In this document: one piece after another, positions 1 to 8,601 of the stretch
Position numbering within the stretch: position 1 is the first letter of the stretch
How the letters are laid out: the number at the start of each line of letters is the position of its first letter
From: Pedobacter ghigonis
Lineage (GTDB): Bacteria; Bacteroidota; Bacteroidia; Sphingobacteriales; Sphingobacteriaceae
Reading direction: 5' to 3'
Assembly: GCF_903166585.1 (NCBI RefSeq)
Contig: NZ_CAESCM010000008.1
Coordinates: forward strand, 1 to 64,000
Length of the DNA: 64,000 nucleotides
Notes under the pieces: generated by a model
What the model was told of the DNA's origin: nothing
Seen by the model: only the letters and a program-made list of their open reading frames with translations
Database searches by the model: none
Made by a program: the position numbers and the translations under genes

Positions 1-551
1 ATCTTTCAATGCTAAGATCAAAGCCTTTAGAGCAACATCGAGAGGTGTAAGGGATGTTAAATTCTTCTTATTCAGATTATCGAAAATATATGCATAAAAG
101 ATATCCCCCCAACTTTTCCGCTTGATCCGTGAACAGTTTCGTTGAAATACGCACCATCATCAAACAGCCTTTAAATGATCTATAGCATAGTTTATCCCCA
201 ACAAAAAACCCCTTCAAGTTATACTTAAAGGGGTTTAAAGCAGTGGGCCACACAAGGGAAAATTTGAACCGACTAATGGATGACTTGAGGCTTTTAATTG
301 ATTTAAGGAAGAATCAAAGCGAGGATACAGGGTAAAAATTGAACCGCCCTCTTAATTAGAAACCTTGGATTATAGTACGAAATGTAGTGTTTTGAGGATA
401 ACAACAGGATTAGATTATTTATCAGGCAAATTGAGAGTAAAAAAATTAGAAGTTATTTATTTAGCTTAGTGTTTCATTGCTCGTGCAAGCAATTATGCTT
501 CAATTAACTTGCAAAACGTTACCTGCAAAATAAAAAAATCTGTTAATTTCA
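1..551. other. Gene-poor stretch with a minus-strand terminator-like hairpin and possible gene remnants
   Basis: No convincing gene is seen. A hairpin at 206-236 (stem AAACCCCTT-AAGT with one internal mismatch, 3-nt loop) is followed on the minus strand by a TTTTTTGTT tract, so it looks like an intrinsic terminator for minus-strand transcription. Just upstream of it on the minus strand, about 360 to 237, a short frame is open up to a TAA at the hairpin foot, and another minus-strand stretch below 170 is open in overlapping frames. These may be eroded ends of genes, perhaps from a mobile element, but I recognise neither. Confidence 0.4.
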
Positions 552-1127
552 ATGTTAGATATATTCAAAAAACACATACGCAAATTCACAACAGTAACTG
601 ATGAAGAATTTGAAGAAATCAAAAAATTCTTTGACACGAAAGAAGTAAATAAAAAGGAAAATCTATTAGCGGAAGGGCAGATTTGCAGGCATCATTACTT
701 TGTATTAGACGGCTTATTGCGAAAGTTCTACATCAACGAAAAAGGCACTGAGCAAACGACCGAATTTGCCATAGAAACCTGGTGGCTTACTGACAATTTT
801 GCCTATGAAAATAAAGTCCCTACCGAATTTTATATTCAGGCTGTAGAAAAATCCACGATACTTTATTTCACGCAAGAGAAACAGGAAAAATTATTAAAGG
901 AATTCCCGGTAATGGAACGCTATTTCCGTTTCGTTTACCAAAGGGCTTATGCGGCGGCTCAAAAGCGCATCCAATTTCTTTTTTCCTTCTCAAAAGAAGA
1001 ATTTTATTTTCAAGCTGTTAGAAATCACCCCGAATTTGTGCAAAGAGTTCCCCAGTACCTGATTGCTTCATATCTTGGTTTCACTCCCGAATATCTAAGC
1101 GAAATTCGAAAAAGAATTCCTTCTTAA
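552..1127 (+). CDS. Crp/Fnr family transcriptional regulator
   Basis: A 191-residue protein with an N-terminal cyclic-nucleotide-binding-like beta-roll (roughly residues 25-115) and a short C-terminal helix-turn-helix ending in LGFTPEYLSEIRK, the usual form of Bacteroidota Crp/Fnr regulators. The length is typical. No cysteine cluster for an Fe-S centre is visible, so it is not an FNR-type oxygen sensor. The effector is unknown; many relatives do not bind cAMP. It lies 68 bp upstream of an AhpD-like gene on the same strand, and in related genomes such regulators often sit beside the gene they control, so the next gene is the natural target (inference). The start ATG follows AT-rich DNA without a Shine-Dalgarno sequence. 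Confidence 0.88.
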   Translation: MLDIFKKHIRKFTTVTDEEFEEIKKFFDTKEVNKKENLLAEGQICRHHYFVLDGLLRKFYINEKGTEQTTEFAIETWWLTDNFAYENKVPTEFYIQAVEKSTILYFTQEKQEKLLKEFPVMERYFRFVYQRAYAAAQKRIQFLFSFSKEEFYFQAVRNHPEFVQRVPQYLIASYLGFTPEYLSEIRKRIPS

Positions 1128-1195
1128 ACCAGTTTAAGTTTTTTCATTCTCTTATTACCCAGTTTTGCATTGAACAATTTTAAAACAATAATACA

Positions 1196-1648
1196 ATGCA
1201 AAAACGATTGAACATTAAGGAAGTTGCTCCAAATGCACTAAAAGCGATGGTTGGTTTAGAAATTTATCTATCAAACGCTTCTATAGCTAAGACAAACAAA
1301 GAACTTATAAAGATTCGTGCTTCACAAATTAACGGTTGTGCCTATTGCATCAACATTCATACGCAAGACGCAATTAAAAATGGAGAAACAAATCAGCGTA
1401 TTTTTTTGCTTAATGCTTGGAGAGAAGCGGAGGGCATTTTTACCGAAGAAGAAAAAGCTGTGTTGGCAATAACCGAAGAAATCACATTAATCCATCATAA
1501 TGGATTGTCAGATGAAACGTATTCAAGCGCTTTGCAATTTTTTAGCGAAGCTCAAATTGCAGATATCATAACAGCCGTAATTACCATCAATATTTGGAAC
1601 AGGGTTGTGCTAAGCACTCACCTAAAAATTGGGCAAAGTCTTGCATAG
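1196..1648 (+). CDS. Carboxymuconolactone decarboxylase (AhpD-like) family protein
   Basis: A 150-residue all-helical protein of the AhpD/CMD fold. The redox motif is present: C48, C51 and H55 in CAYCINIH, preceded by the family's RASQINGC stretch. In AhpD relatives the CxxC pair and nearby histidine carry out thiol-disulfide or peroxidase-type chemistry; a true carboxymuconolactone decarboxylase lacks this CxxC, so a redox role is more likely. The substrate is unknown. It follows the Crp/Fnr regulator by 68 bp and ends in a clear terminator, so the two may form a regulator-target pair. It is probably cytoplasmic, as no signal peptide is seen. Confidence 0.88.
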   Translation: MQKRLNIKEVAPNALKAMVGLEIYLSNASIAKTNKELIKIRASQINGCAYCINIHTQDAIKNGETNQRIFLLNAWREAEGIFTEEEKAVLAITEEITLIHHNGLSDETYSSALQFFSEAQIADIITAVITINIWNRVVLSTHLKIGQSLA

Positions 1649-1660
1649 AGATTCTGCATA

Positions 1661-1696
1661 AAAAAATCGCAGGTTTAAAGGCCTGTGATTTTTTTC
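1661..1696 (+). terminator. Intrinsic terminator of the AhpD-like gene
   Basis: The inverted repeat ATCGCAGG / CCTGTGAT (one G-U pair) has an eight-base loop and is flanked by A and T runs. It lies 12 bp after the stop codon of the AhpD-like gene. The T run is TTTTTTT on the plus strand. Confidence 0.75.
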
Positions 1697-1851
1697 ACAT
1701 AAAGACTTTTTTATAATCTGGCCTTTGCCAAAATGAGATATAAAAAAATTGAGAACTGCAAAGATTATAACGATGCGTTCACCAGCTATCGTTGACAAAC
1801 AGGAACTCTTTGTCATATGGAAACAATAACAAAGCTGGAATGGAACAAAAT

Positions 1852-1882
1852 GTTAAAAAAGCAAAATAATAGCTTTTTTAAC
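1852..1882. repeat. Perfect 11-bp inverted repeat in a gene-free stretch
   Basis: GTTAAAAAAGC and its exact complement GCTTTTTTAAC are separated by 9 bases. Because of the A/T runs it could act as a bidirectional terminator. Apart from this and the tRNA terminator, the gene-free stretch 1697-2117 holds nothing I recognise. Confidence 0.45.
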
Positions 1883-2074
1883 AGTTAGTGGTCGATTTTT
1901 AAAGACCATAGCTCGAACCATAAAAATGGAGAAAATTATTGCCCGAAAATGCAGATCAACTTGGTTGAAGCAACAAAGTAAGCAATAAACTTTAAGTTAC
2001 CTTGTATGGTTACCCTAACTAGGATCGAACCAAAACAGGCCTCCATTTGCTTCAATCGAGGGCTAAGTAACGGG

Positions 2075-2115
2075 CTAAAAATAAAAACGTCCTCCACGAT
2101 ACTGCGAAGGACGTT
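2075..2115 (-). terminator. Intrinsic terminator downstream of tRNA-Met
   Basis: An 8-bp stem AACGTCCT / AGGACGTT (2086-2093 and 2108-2115) lies immediately 3' of the tRNA on the minus strand and is followed there by a T-rich tract. Only 2 bases separate it from the mature tRNA end. Confidence 0.7.
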
Positions 2116-2117
2116 AG

Positions 2118-2191
2118 TGGGCCCACCTGGGCTCGAACCAGGGACCAAAAGATTATGAGTCTTCTACTCTAACCAGCTGAGCTATAGGCCC
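2118..2191 (-). tRNA. tRNA-Met (anticodon CAU)
   Basis: The 74-nt minus-strand sequence folds as a full cloverleaf. The acceptor arms are GGGCCTA and TGGGCCC with discriminator A, the D-arm contains AGCTCAGCTGGTTAGAG, and the T-arm contains GGTTCGAGCC. The anticodon loop is CTCATAA, giving CAT at the centre. The CCA end is not encoded. The acceptor stem is fully paired (one G-U), so it is an elongator-type tRNA; a CAU-anticodon tRNA-Ile with modified C34 cannot be strictly excluded by eye. Confidence 0.93.
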
Positions 2192-2432
2192 GGAAAAAAG
2201 CCTTAGCTTTTTTGCGAGTGCAATGTTACAAATTTGCATTCAAATTTCGAAAATGTTTTTCATATAAAATTAAAATATTTTGCGTACAAACTCATTTTCA
2301 ATTGCTTAATTTAAAAAACCAAACAGGCTTTCCGTATCCTCCAAGGCTTATTTGTTGCTGCAACCTGCAAAAACCCTGCATTTTGTGGATAAAACAGTCA
2401 CCGATCTCTTACCAAATGCCTGCCGAATAGGT

Positions 2433-2440
2433 TATTTTTG
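2433..2440 (+). promoter_or_regulatory. -7 promoter box (TATTTTTG) of the Pif1-like helicase gene
   Basis: A perfect TAnnTTTG box ends only 7 bases before the chosen ATG at 2448. In Bacteroidota transcription starts a few bases after this box, so the mRNA would be nearly leaderless. This supports ATG 2448 over the longer open frame. Confidence 0.6.
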
Positions 2441-2447
2441 CATTGAT

Positions 2448-4544
2448 ATGAATACGCCCGATCCGGACAACCAACTCCTTTTAGATTTTTTAGCCACAAC
2501 CAACCAGCCTGTGTTTTTAACGGGCAAGGCAGGTACTGGAAAAACCACTTTGTTGCGTAAAATCAGAGAAAACACCAAAAAGAATTACGCCGTGGTGGCC
2601 CCTACCGCTGTTGCGGCCATTAATGCGGGTGGAGTTACGCTTCACTCCTTTTTTCAGATTCCTTTTGGGCCTTTGGTTCCGGTTGTAGATGAAAACACAG
2701 AAGTTCCTATTAAATATTCTGACGAGAAAACCAGACTGCTCCGCTGTCTCGATCTTTTAATTATCGATGAGATTAGTATGGTGCGGGTAGATATTATCGA
2801 TTTTATCGACCGCACTTTAAAAAGAGTAAAAGGATCAAACCGTGCTTTTGGTGGTGTACAACTGCTTATGATCGGCGATTTGTACCAGCTTTCGCCCATT
2901 TTTCATGATGCCTGGCATATTTTGGGCAGCTATTATCAAAGCCCTTACTTTTTCGACAGTCTGATTTTCAAATCGACCTCGATGGTTACATTTACATTGG
3001 AAAAGGTATACCGTCAAAACGACCCTGTGTTTCTGGATATTTTAAACGGTATGCGCGAAAACGACCTGAGTCCGGCTTTATTGGCCAAACTAAACGAACG
3101 TTACGATCCATCGCTTAACCAGGAATGGAAAGACGATTACATTACCCTTACCACCCACAACCAGCTGGTTAACGAAATAAATAAAGGCTGTTTAGAAAAA
3201 CTGGACGGCGAAATATTTGATTTTGATGCCGAAGTAAGTGGTGATTTCCCGAAAGATGCCTACCCTACTGATGAAAAATTGCAGCTGAAGCTTGGCGCAC
3301 AGGTTATTTTTATCAAAAATGATTCATCGGGCAAAAAGCAATATTACAACGGGAAAGCAGCAAAAATAACAGCCATTAGCCAGGGTAGCATTAAGGTAGC
3401 CTTTACAGATAGTGGCCGCGAAATTGAGGTTGAAAAAGAAATCTGGCAGAATGTTAAATACAGTCTGAGTGAAGAAGACAATAAAATAAATGAAAACAGT
3501 ACAGGTTCTTTTGCGCAATATCCGTTTAAACTGGCCTGGGCCATTACTGTACATAAAAGTCAGGGTTTAACTTTTGACAAAGCGATATTGGATGTAAGTA
3601 CTGCCTTTACACACGGACAAGCTTATGTTGCCCTGAGTCGTTGCCGCAGCCTGGAAGGCTTGATCTTAAAATCGCCGGTAGTGGCCGAAAACATCATTAC
3701 CGATGCCAAAGTAATCAGTTTCACCAAAACAAGCCATCAGGAAAAACCCACCACCGAATTACTAGATCGCTGCAGCCAGCAATATGCCTGGGGACTGATA
3801 CACGAGCTCCTGGATTTTTCGCTGGTAACCAAAGACTGGGAAAAGCTTGGTCGCTCCAAACTGATTGATAAAGATGAGAAAAATGCTTTTTTAGCTTTGT
3901 ACGAACAGGCAAACCAAACGCTACAGAACGAAGTTTTTAAAGTTGCCCGTAGCTTTATTGCCAAAGAATACGATAAAGTTTCTACCTCTGGTCATCCGGC
4001 AAAAGAAACTACTTTTATGGAGCGCTTACAAAAAGCTTCCGATTATTTTATTCCCAAACTGCACCAGGTTGTTACGCTAATGGACAAAATTGTAGCCATC
4101 AATTTTTACAACGATACCCATTCGGATAAGCTGTTAACCTTGCTCAAAGATTGTAAAGATGCCTTAAACATCAAACTGGCGTTATTTAAAATTTCATGGA
4201 ACCCATTTTCGATTAAAGATTATATCGATACCCTTCATGCCAGCAGCAATAAACAGCCGGGAGAAAAGAAACAGGCTAAAACAAGTATTAAACCGAAAGA
4301 AATCAGCAATCCGCAGGTGTACAAAAACCTGGTTGAATGGCGAAAAACCATTGCAACACAAAGGGGCACTGCCGATCATGCCGTGCTGTCTGATCTGGCC
4401 CTGCTATCCATCGCCGAGCGCATGCCACGCACTACCGATCAGCTGGCAGCATTAAAAAGTGTTGGTATTGGCAATGCAAAAGAACTTGGCCAGCAAATTA
4501 CCCGCATCGTTAACGCCCATTTGGGTACCAGCGAGTTATTTTAA
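2448..4544 (+). CDS. Pif1/RecD-like superfamily 1 helicase with C-terminal HRDC domain
   Basis: A 698-residue ATP-dependent DNA helicase. Walker A is GKAGTGKTT (residues 26-34), Walker B is DEIS at 107-110, a GDLYQLSP motif III follows, and the late motif HKSQGLTFDKAILD is typical of Pif1/RecD2-type helicases (superfamily 1B). The C-terminal ~80 residues look like an HRDC domain ending in LKSVGIGNAKELG, a nucleic-acid-binding module known from RecQ. The likely role is unwinding of DNA or G-quadruplex structures in replication or repair; the exact role is unknown. The open frame extends 32 codons upstream, but a -7 box lies just before this ATG. The next gene, an Hsp70-like ATPase, has its own promoter-like box. 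Confidence 0.88.
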   Translation: MNTPDPDNQLLLDFLATTNQPVFLTGKAGTGKTTLLRKIRENTKKNYAVVAPTAVAAINAGGVTLHSFFQIPFGPLVPVVDENTEVPIKYSDEKTRLLRCLDLLIIDEISMVRVDIIDFIDRTLKRVKGSNRAFGGVQLLMIGDLYQLSPIFHDAWHILGSYYQSPYFFDSLIFKSTSMVTFTLEKVYRQNDPVFLDILNGMRENDLSPALLAKLNERYDPSLNQEWKDDYITLTTHNQLVNEINKGCLEKLDGEIFDFDAEVSGDFPKDAYPTDEKLQLKLGAQVIFIKNDSSGKKQYYNGKAAKITAISQGSIKVAFTDSGREIEVEKEIWQNVKYSLSEEDNKINENSTGSFAQYPFKLAWAITVHKSQGLTFDKAILDVSTAFTHGQAYVALSRCRSLEGLILKSPVVAENIITDAKVISFTKTSHQEKPTTELLDRCSQQYAWGLIHELLDFSLVTKDWEKLGRSKLIDKDEKNAFLALYEQANQTLQNEVFKVARSFIAKEYDKVSTSGHPAKETTFMERLQKASDYFIPKLHQVVTLMDKIVAINFYNDTHSDKLLTLLKDCKDALNIKLALFKISWNPFSIKDYIDTLHASSNKQPGEKKQAKTSIKPKEISNPQVYKNLVEWRKTIATQRGTADHAVLSDLALLSIAERMPRTTDQLAALKSVGIGNAKELGQQITRIVNAHLGTSELF

Positions 4545-4575
4545 AAAATTTTAGTCTGCTAAATGTTTTTTTTAA

Positions 4576-4583
4576 TACTTTCG
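4576..4583 (+). promoter_or_regulatory. Probable -7 box (TACTTTCG) for the Hsp70-like gene
   Basis: The box matches TAnnTTTG at all but one position. It lies 38 bp before ATG 4622 in the gap after the helicase stop codon. No matching TTG is seen at the -33 spacing. Confidence 0.4.
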
Positions 4584-4621
4584 CAACCCCATTTTAATTG
4601 CCACCACTTTATTGCAAGCCC

Positions 4622-5890
4622 ATGAGTAAGTTTTTATACGGAATCGATTTTGGAACAACCAATTCGGCCCTTTCCATTTACGATGAAGAAAAAAGAGAGA
4701 TTGTAGATACCATTTCTATCCCTTCGCTGATTTATTTTACTGAAACCAAAAGCGTGGTTGATGGCGAAAGCCACATTGTGGGCGAAAAAGCTATTGATGC
4801 CTACCTGAATGATGGCATGAAAGGAAGGTTTATTAAATCTATCAAACAAATCCTTTCGCGTACTACTTTTACCGAAACCCGCATTCACAATAAACGCTAT
4901 ACGGCATCCGATCTGGTTACCTTAATCCTCAAAGATTTAAAAGATAAAGCCGATCAGATTATTGGCGAAGATTGTGAGAGGGCCATTATTGGCCGGCCGG
5001 TTTTCTTCGACGACGACAGCACCATGAAAGATACACTGGCACAAACGAGGCTTAAAAAAGCCGCCGAAAGTGCAGGTTTCAGTCAGGTACGCTTCCAGTT
5101 CGAGCCCATTGGTGCAGCATTTGCCTACGAAAAAACAATTACTAAAAAGGAACGCGTTTTGGTTGCCGATTTAGGTGGTGGAACAACAGATTTCACCTAT
5201 CTGGTGCTCGATCCGGCCAAAGTAGGCAGCAAAGATCGTAAAAACGACATGATTGCTTCCGGCGGTATTTACATTGGCGGCGATAGCCTCGACTCGGCCT
5301 TTATGTGGGAAAAGGGAACACCTTACTTCGGTAAAAACACCATGTACGAAGCCACCCCTGGTAAAGTGCTTAATGTGCCCAAATCGCTTTTTGCCAATAT
5401 TTGTACCTGGGATAAAATGAACTTTTTTAATGGTTTAAAAATCCAGAAAGAGATTGAAGAATATTACTACTACTCGGGCAACGATCCAAAATTCAAGAAC
5501 CTGATTACGCTGATCGAAAATAACCTGGGCTATTCGCTGTTCAGATCAATCGAAAAAACCAAAATTGAGCTTTCTGATCAAACTTTATCCAACTTTGCTT
5601 ACTCCAATATGGAAATCGAAATCGATGAAGATATTTCTATTGAACAATACAACGGTATTATCGAAAAAGATATCCTTAAAATTGAAAAATACCTCGATCA
5701 GTTTATGGAAACCCACAAAGTTGAACCTCAGGATATCGACTGTTTATTTTTAACCGGTGGAACATCAATGGTAGCCGCAGTGCAGCAACTGTTTAAGCAT
5801 AAATTCCCTCACATTCCGCTAAATTCGGGCGATAACTTTAAAAGTGTAGCTAAGGGACTGGCTTACAGTGGCTATTTATTTGAGGATTAA
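4622..5890 (+). CDS. Hsp70 family (DnaK/YegD-like) ATPase
   Basis: A 422-residue protein with the actin/Hsp70 nucleotide-binding fold: phosphate-1 motif YGIDFGTTNSALSIY at residues 5-19, phosphate-2 motif LVADLGGGTTDFTYLV near residue 185, and an adenosine motif FLTGGTSMVAAV near residue 380. It lacks the substrate-binding beta-sandwich and helical lid of true DnaK, as in YegD-like proteins, so it is not a classical peptide-refolding chaperone. Client and partner are unknown. ATG 4622 was preferred to the open frame starting eight codons earlier because the family begins close to the GIDFGTTNS motif. Confidence 0.85.
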   Translation: MSKFLYGIDFGTTNSALSIYDEEKREIVDTISIPSLIYFTETKSVVDGESHIVGEKAIDAYLNDGMKGRFIKSIKQILSRTTFTETRIHNKRYTASDLVTLILKDLKDKADQIIGEDCERAIIGRPVFFDDDSTMKDTLAQTRLKKAAESAGFSQVRFQFEPIGAAFAYEKTITKKERVLVADLGGGTTDFTYLVLDPAKVGSKDRKNDMIASGGIYIGGDSLDSAFMWEKGTPYFGKNTMYEATPGKVLNVPKSLFANICTWDKMNFFNGLKIQKEIEEYYYYSGNDPKFKNLITLIENNLGYSLFRSIEKTKIELSDQTLSNFAYSNMEIEIDEDISIEQYNGIIEKDILKIEKYLDQFMETHKVEPQDIDCLFLTGGTSMVAAVQQLFKHKFPHIPLNSGDNFKSVAKGLAYSGYLFED

Positions 5891-6099
5891 TTTTTCAATA
5901 ATTTGCCAACATTTCTTCTTTCTTACGGCAAGATTATATAATTTAGGACAGTAAAATTGGTGCGACTGATTATAGATGCAGCGAGCAAGGCCTTACGCGT
6001 TAGGCGCCAAAGCAAATAATGTTTGAGGTCGGGAAAACCTGTTTTCTTTGAAGAGATGAAATCGAAAGATGTCCATTTCTTTACCAGACGCACCAATTT

Positions 6100-6885
6100 T
6101 CAATTTAACAGGGCCATCTTGCTGAACTGAAATACCGACATCCCCTTGTATCTTTTAAAACTGCTGTTAAAATTAGTGGTTTGCTCAAAACCAAGCATAA
6201 TGGCTATTTCATCAACCGAATAATCGCTATGGGTTAATAATGCTTCGGCTTCGCGCATAATGCGATCTTTAATTAAAACTGCCAGGCTTTTCCCCAAAAC
6301 GCGATCTAAAAAACGGTTTAGTTTACCAGTGCTCATGCCCATTCCTTCTGCATAAAACTGAATAGAACGTTCCTGCTTATAATACTGCTCTAAAATCGCC
6401 CTGAAACGCAATACCTGCTCCAACTCATCGAGGGTTAAAGCTGCCAGATACCCATCTAAACCAGCTGTATAACCTAAAAACAACGATAAATATTGAGCCA
6501 GAAAAGCGAGGTCTTTCCGGGCATTAATCTCCCGCCTCAGCATATCGAGCAAACTATAGGTTTTGGAAGATGCGGGAAGATCGAGATCCCTGAAAGATAA
6601 ATTAAGGAATAAATTTTTAGCCATCGGATCCAAATGCTGAAGCAGAAACTCAGCATACAACAAACTGCTGAAACTTAGCCAGTATCCTGATTTAATTTCT
6701 CCGTCAAGCCTTACCAAACCTTCCTCCGGAATAAAAAATATCCGCCGGTTTGTCAGCACGTAATCGCCAGAGTTCATACATAAAAAGCCTGTACCCTCTT
6801 TAATAATTAACATGCGCATCGGAAATGCAGCCAAAAGCGCACGCTCTCTCTTAAAAACTCCACTAATTGGCTCCAGCTGTATCAT
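6100..6885 (-). CDS. AraC family transcriptional regulator
   Basis: A 261-residue regulator with an N-terminal cupin-like sensing region (about 1-140) and two C-terminal helix-turn-helix units (about 165-258) containing SVDEIAIMLGFEQTTNFNSS and FKRYKGMSVFQF, the AraC/XylS signature. The ligand is unknown. It lies upstream of and facing away from the Hsp70 gene's end, and about 120 bp from the small cold-shock-domain gene transcribed in the same direction. No operon is evident. Confidence 0.88.
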   Translation of the reverse strand: MIQLEPISGVFKRERALLAAFPMRMLIIKEGTGFLCMNSGDYVLTNRRIFFIPEEGLVRLDGEIKSGYWLSFSSLLYAEFLLQHLDPMAKNLFLNLSFRDLDLPASSKTYSLLDMLRREINARKDLAFLAQYLSLFLGYTAGLDGYLAALTLDELEQVLRFRAILEQYYKQERSIQFYAEGMGMSTGKLNRFLDRVLGKSLAVLIKDRIMREAEALLTHSDYSVDEIAIMLGFEQTTNFNSSFKRYKGMSVFQFSKMALLN

Positions 6886-7002
6886 AATAAACTCAAAAGG
6901 ATAAACATGAGTAAGACCAGAATTACATCTTCTGGTTACATGCTAAAGATAAAATTTATCATCGTGTATGACAAATACTATAAAAAACAACATACTACTG
7001 AT

Positions 7003-7218
7003 TTATAACGCAGTACCAAACTGATCAATTACCTGTATGTTTACTGCAACTGATAATACCTGGTGCATTTCGAAAGAAACCGTTAAACCAGCACTCAGGT
7101 TAACGCCATCTAATATTCCTGTCCGGTAGAACAAAACTTCTTCACCAAAATCGGTTTTTATCTTACCAAAGCCCTCTACTTCACTGTAACTTCCTATTAT
7201 CCCCATTTGTTTTATCAT
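7003..7218 (-). CDS. Divergent small cold-shock-domain-like protein
   Basis: A 71-residue protein with the length and beta-rich pattern of a cold-shock domain. The RNP1-like motif is EGFGKI instead of KGFGFI, and the RNP2-like motif is VLFYRT instead of VFVHF. Several aromatic nucleic-acid contacts are therefore missing, so RNA binding may be altered. It is the first of three such genes in tandem on this strand, each separated by ~165-210 bp, suggesting separate transcription. It could be called hypothetical if the fold assignment is not accepted. Confidence 0.6.
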   Translation of the reverse strand: MIKQMGIIGSYSEVEGFGKIKTDFGEEVLFYRTGILDGVNLSAGLTVSFEMHQVLSVAVNIQVIDQFGTAL

Positions 7219-7424
7219 CTTGGCCTAAGCACATTTACACCTTTGCCTAAAAAACTATGCCAAAATATTTGAGCAAGCCGTTTAAGCTCTCATCCTGAAT
7301 CCGGAAAATAAGAAAATGACAGAAAACTATTTTTAGACGGATAAAGACGCTATACATCAACTTTATCCTGTTGGTAATAATTTAAAGTAAAAAACACAGC
7401 CCGAGTATGGCGCAATGAATTAAA

Positions 7425-7610
7425 TTATGCCAGCTTTACATTAATCGCATTAGGACCTTTTTTGCCCTGCGCTATTTCAAATGTTACTTTATCGTTTTGT
7501 TTTACTTTATCAACCAGACCGGTTACATGAATAAACACTTCTTCACCACTTTCGGTAATTACGAATCCAAAACCTTTAGATTCGTTAAAAAATTTTACTG
7601 TTCCTTGCAT
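7425..7610 (-). CDS. Cold shock protein (CspA family)
   Basis: A 61-residue single cold-shock domain that binds single-stranded RNA/DNA and acts as an RNA chaperone. RNP1 (KGFGFV, residues 12-17) and RNP2 (VFIHV, 25-29) are intact, and the sequence starts MQGTVKFFNESKGFG as in CspA-type proteins. A TATATTTA box (a near match to TAnnTTTG) sits about 20 bp upstream on the minus strand at 7630-7637. It is flanked on both sides by diverged cold-shock-domain relatives. Confidence 0.93.
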   Translation of the reverse strand: MQGTVKFFNESKGFGFVITESGEEVFIHVTGLVDKVKQNDKVTFEIAQGKKGPNAINVKLA

Positions 7611-7774
7611 TTAATTTAGATTTTGAACATAAATATATTAAAAACTTCCACCTTTTTAAGAAACTGGATAATGCTTAAAGTAAAATCACTATAGCACCAT
7701 TACCCGACGACGATGAAAAAATTTTAAATACTTTTTGAATTTGGAGCGCGCTACATCATTTTAAAAATGACACA

Positions 7775-8026
7775 CTAAACCATGATTTTGGCCCTGACCT
7801 TCATTTTTGGTGCTGCCGTGATGTTTTTAGCTACAATACCCCTTTTCGTAATCTGTGTATCGAATTCTACCGAACTGCCAACATACAAACCTTTTGCCCT
7901 GCATTCAGAAATATCGAAATAAATACTTTCGGCAACCATCAATTGTGAAATTAGTCCAAATCCCCTTTGTTTATTATAAGCTGTAATTACTCCGGTCATA
8001 CAAAATAGTTTAAAGTGTTTAGCCAT
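7775..8026 (-). CDS. Small cold-shock-domain-like protein
   Basis: An 83-residue open frame. The recognisable domain starts at the second methionine (MTGVITAYNK, which would start at 7999 and give 74 residues) and holds an RNP1-like motif RGFGLI and an RNP2-like motif IYFDIS. The C-terminus is basic (KMKVRAKIMV). The nucleic-acid-binding face is partly kept. I give the long frame because the start is not certain; the shorter start fits the domain better. It is the distal member of the three-gene cold-shock group. Confidence 0.65.
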   Translation of the reverse strand: MAKHFKLFCMTGVITAYNKQRGFGLISQLMVAESIYFDISECRAKGLYVGSSVEFDTQITKRGIVAKNITAAPKMKVRAKIMV

Positions 8027-8235
8027 ATAAATATAAGGTAACTAATACTACACAATTACCGCAGTAGATATCCGGTCAAAATAAATAGATAACCCTAACA
8101 GACTAGTTGATGTGCAAATCTTGTCAATAATATCAAAATGTTAAATTTGGGACACGTACAACCTACAGTTGTTAACCAAATTTAAAACCATATTGAGCGC
8201 AACCTGTTAGTACTATACATCAATATACCGAAAAC

Positions 8236-8430
8236 ATGAAAAAGCTAACAAAAAACAGTTCGGAAAAAGAACTAGATAACGTAAAAGAGGGCGACAATAT
8301 TCAGGATGATACCGGAAAACAGGGAGAAGTGGCCCACATCGAAATTTTAAACCGCCGACGCGAAAAACAGTATTACTATAAACTCAAAAACGACGGCACT
8401 ATACTGGTTATTAAGCAATGTCAGTTTTAG
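8236..8430 (+). CDS. Small charged hypothetical protein
   Basis: A 64-residue, highly charged, soluble protein with no signal peptide or membrane segment. A central VKEGDNIQD...GEVAHIEILN stretch followed by YYYKLKNDG suggests a small beta-barrel (SH3/KOW-like), but I do not recognise a family. It stands alone between the cold-shock cluster on the other strand and the dehydrogenase gene. The codon pattern looks like neighbouring genes, which supports it being real. Confidence 0.55.
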   Translation: MKKLTKNSSEKELDNVKEGDNIQDDTGKQGEVAHIEILNRRREKQYYYKLKNDGTILVIKQCQF

Positions 8431-8601
8431 CTTGCCTTAGCATTTAATTGTATCTTTTGTTTTTTAAATTTTCTGGTTTACGGTGCTAAACCAACAGGCT
8501 TTTTTTAAGCCCAATTTGGCCATAAGCATTAATTTTGATACAATGTATCGGTTGCATAAAATAATATCCTATATTTACGCAACACACCATTAACCAAATA
8601 A

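Noticed and set aside
236..360. Possible degraded tRNA or att site (GCAGTGGGCC... TTGAACC words resembling the tRNA-Met 3' region)
   Set aside because: No cloverleaf can be drawn and the similarity is only to short words.
1622..1816. Minus-strand 64-codon open frame across the AhpD-like gene end
   Set aside because: It overlaps the real gene's terminator and shows no family features; a chance frame.
5960..6020. Palindrome-like GGCCTTACGCGTTAGGCGCC as an operator
   Set aside because: The symmetry is imperfect and a similar word occurs near 60960, so it is more likely a common intergenic motif.
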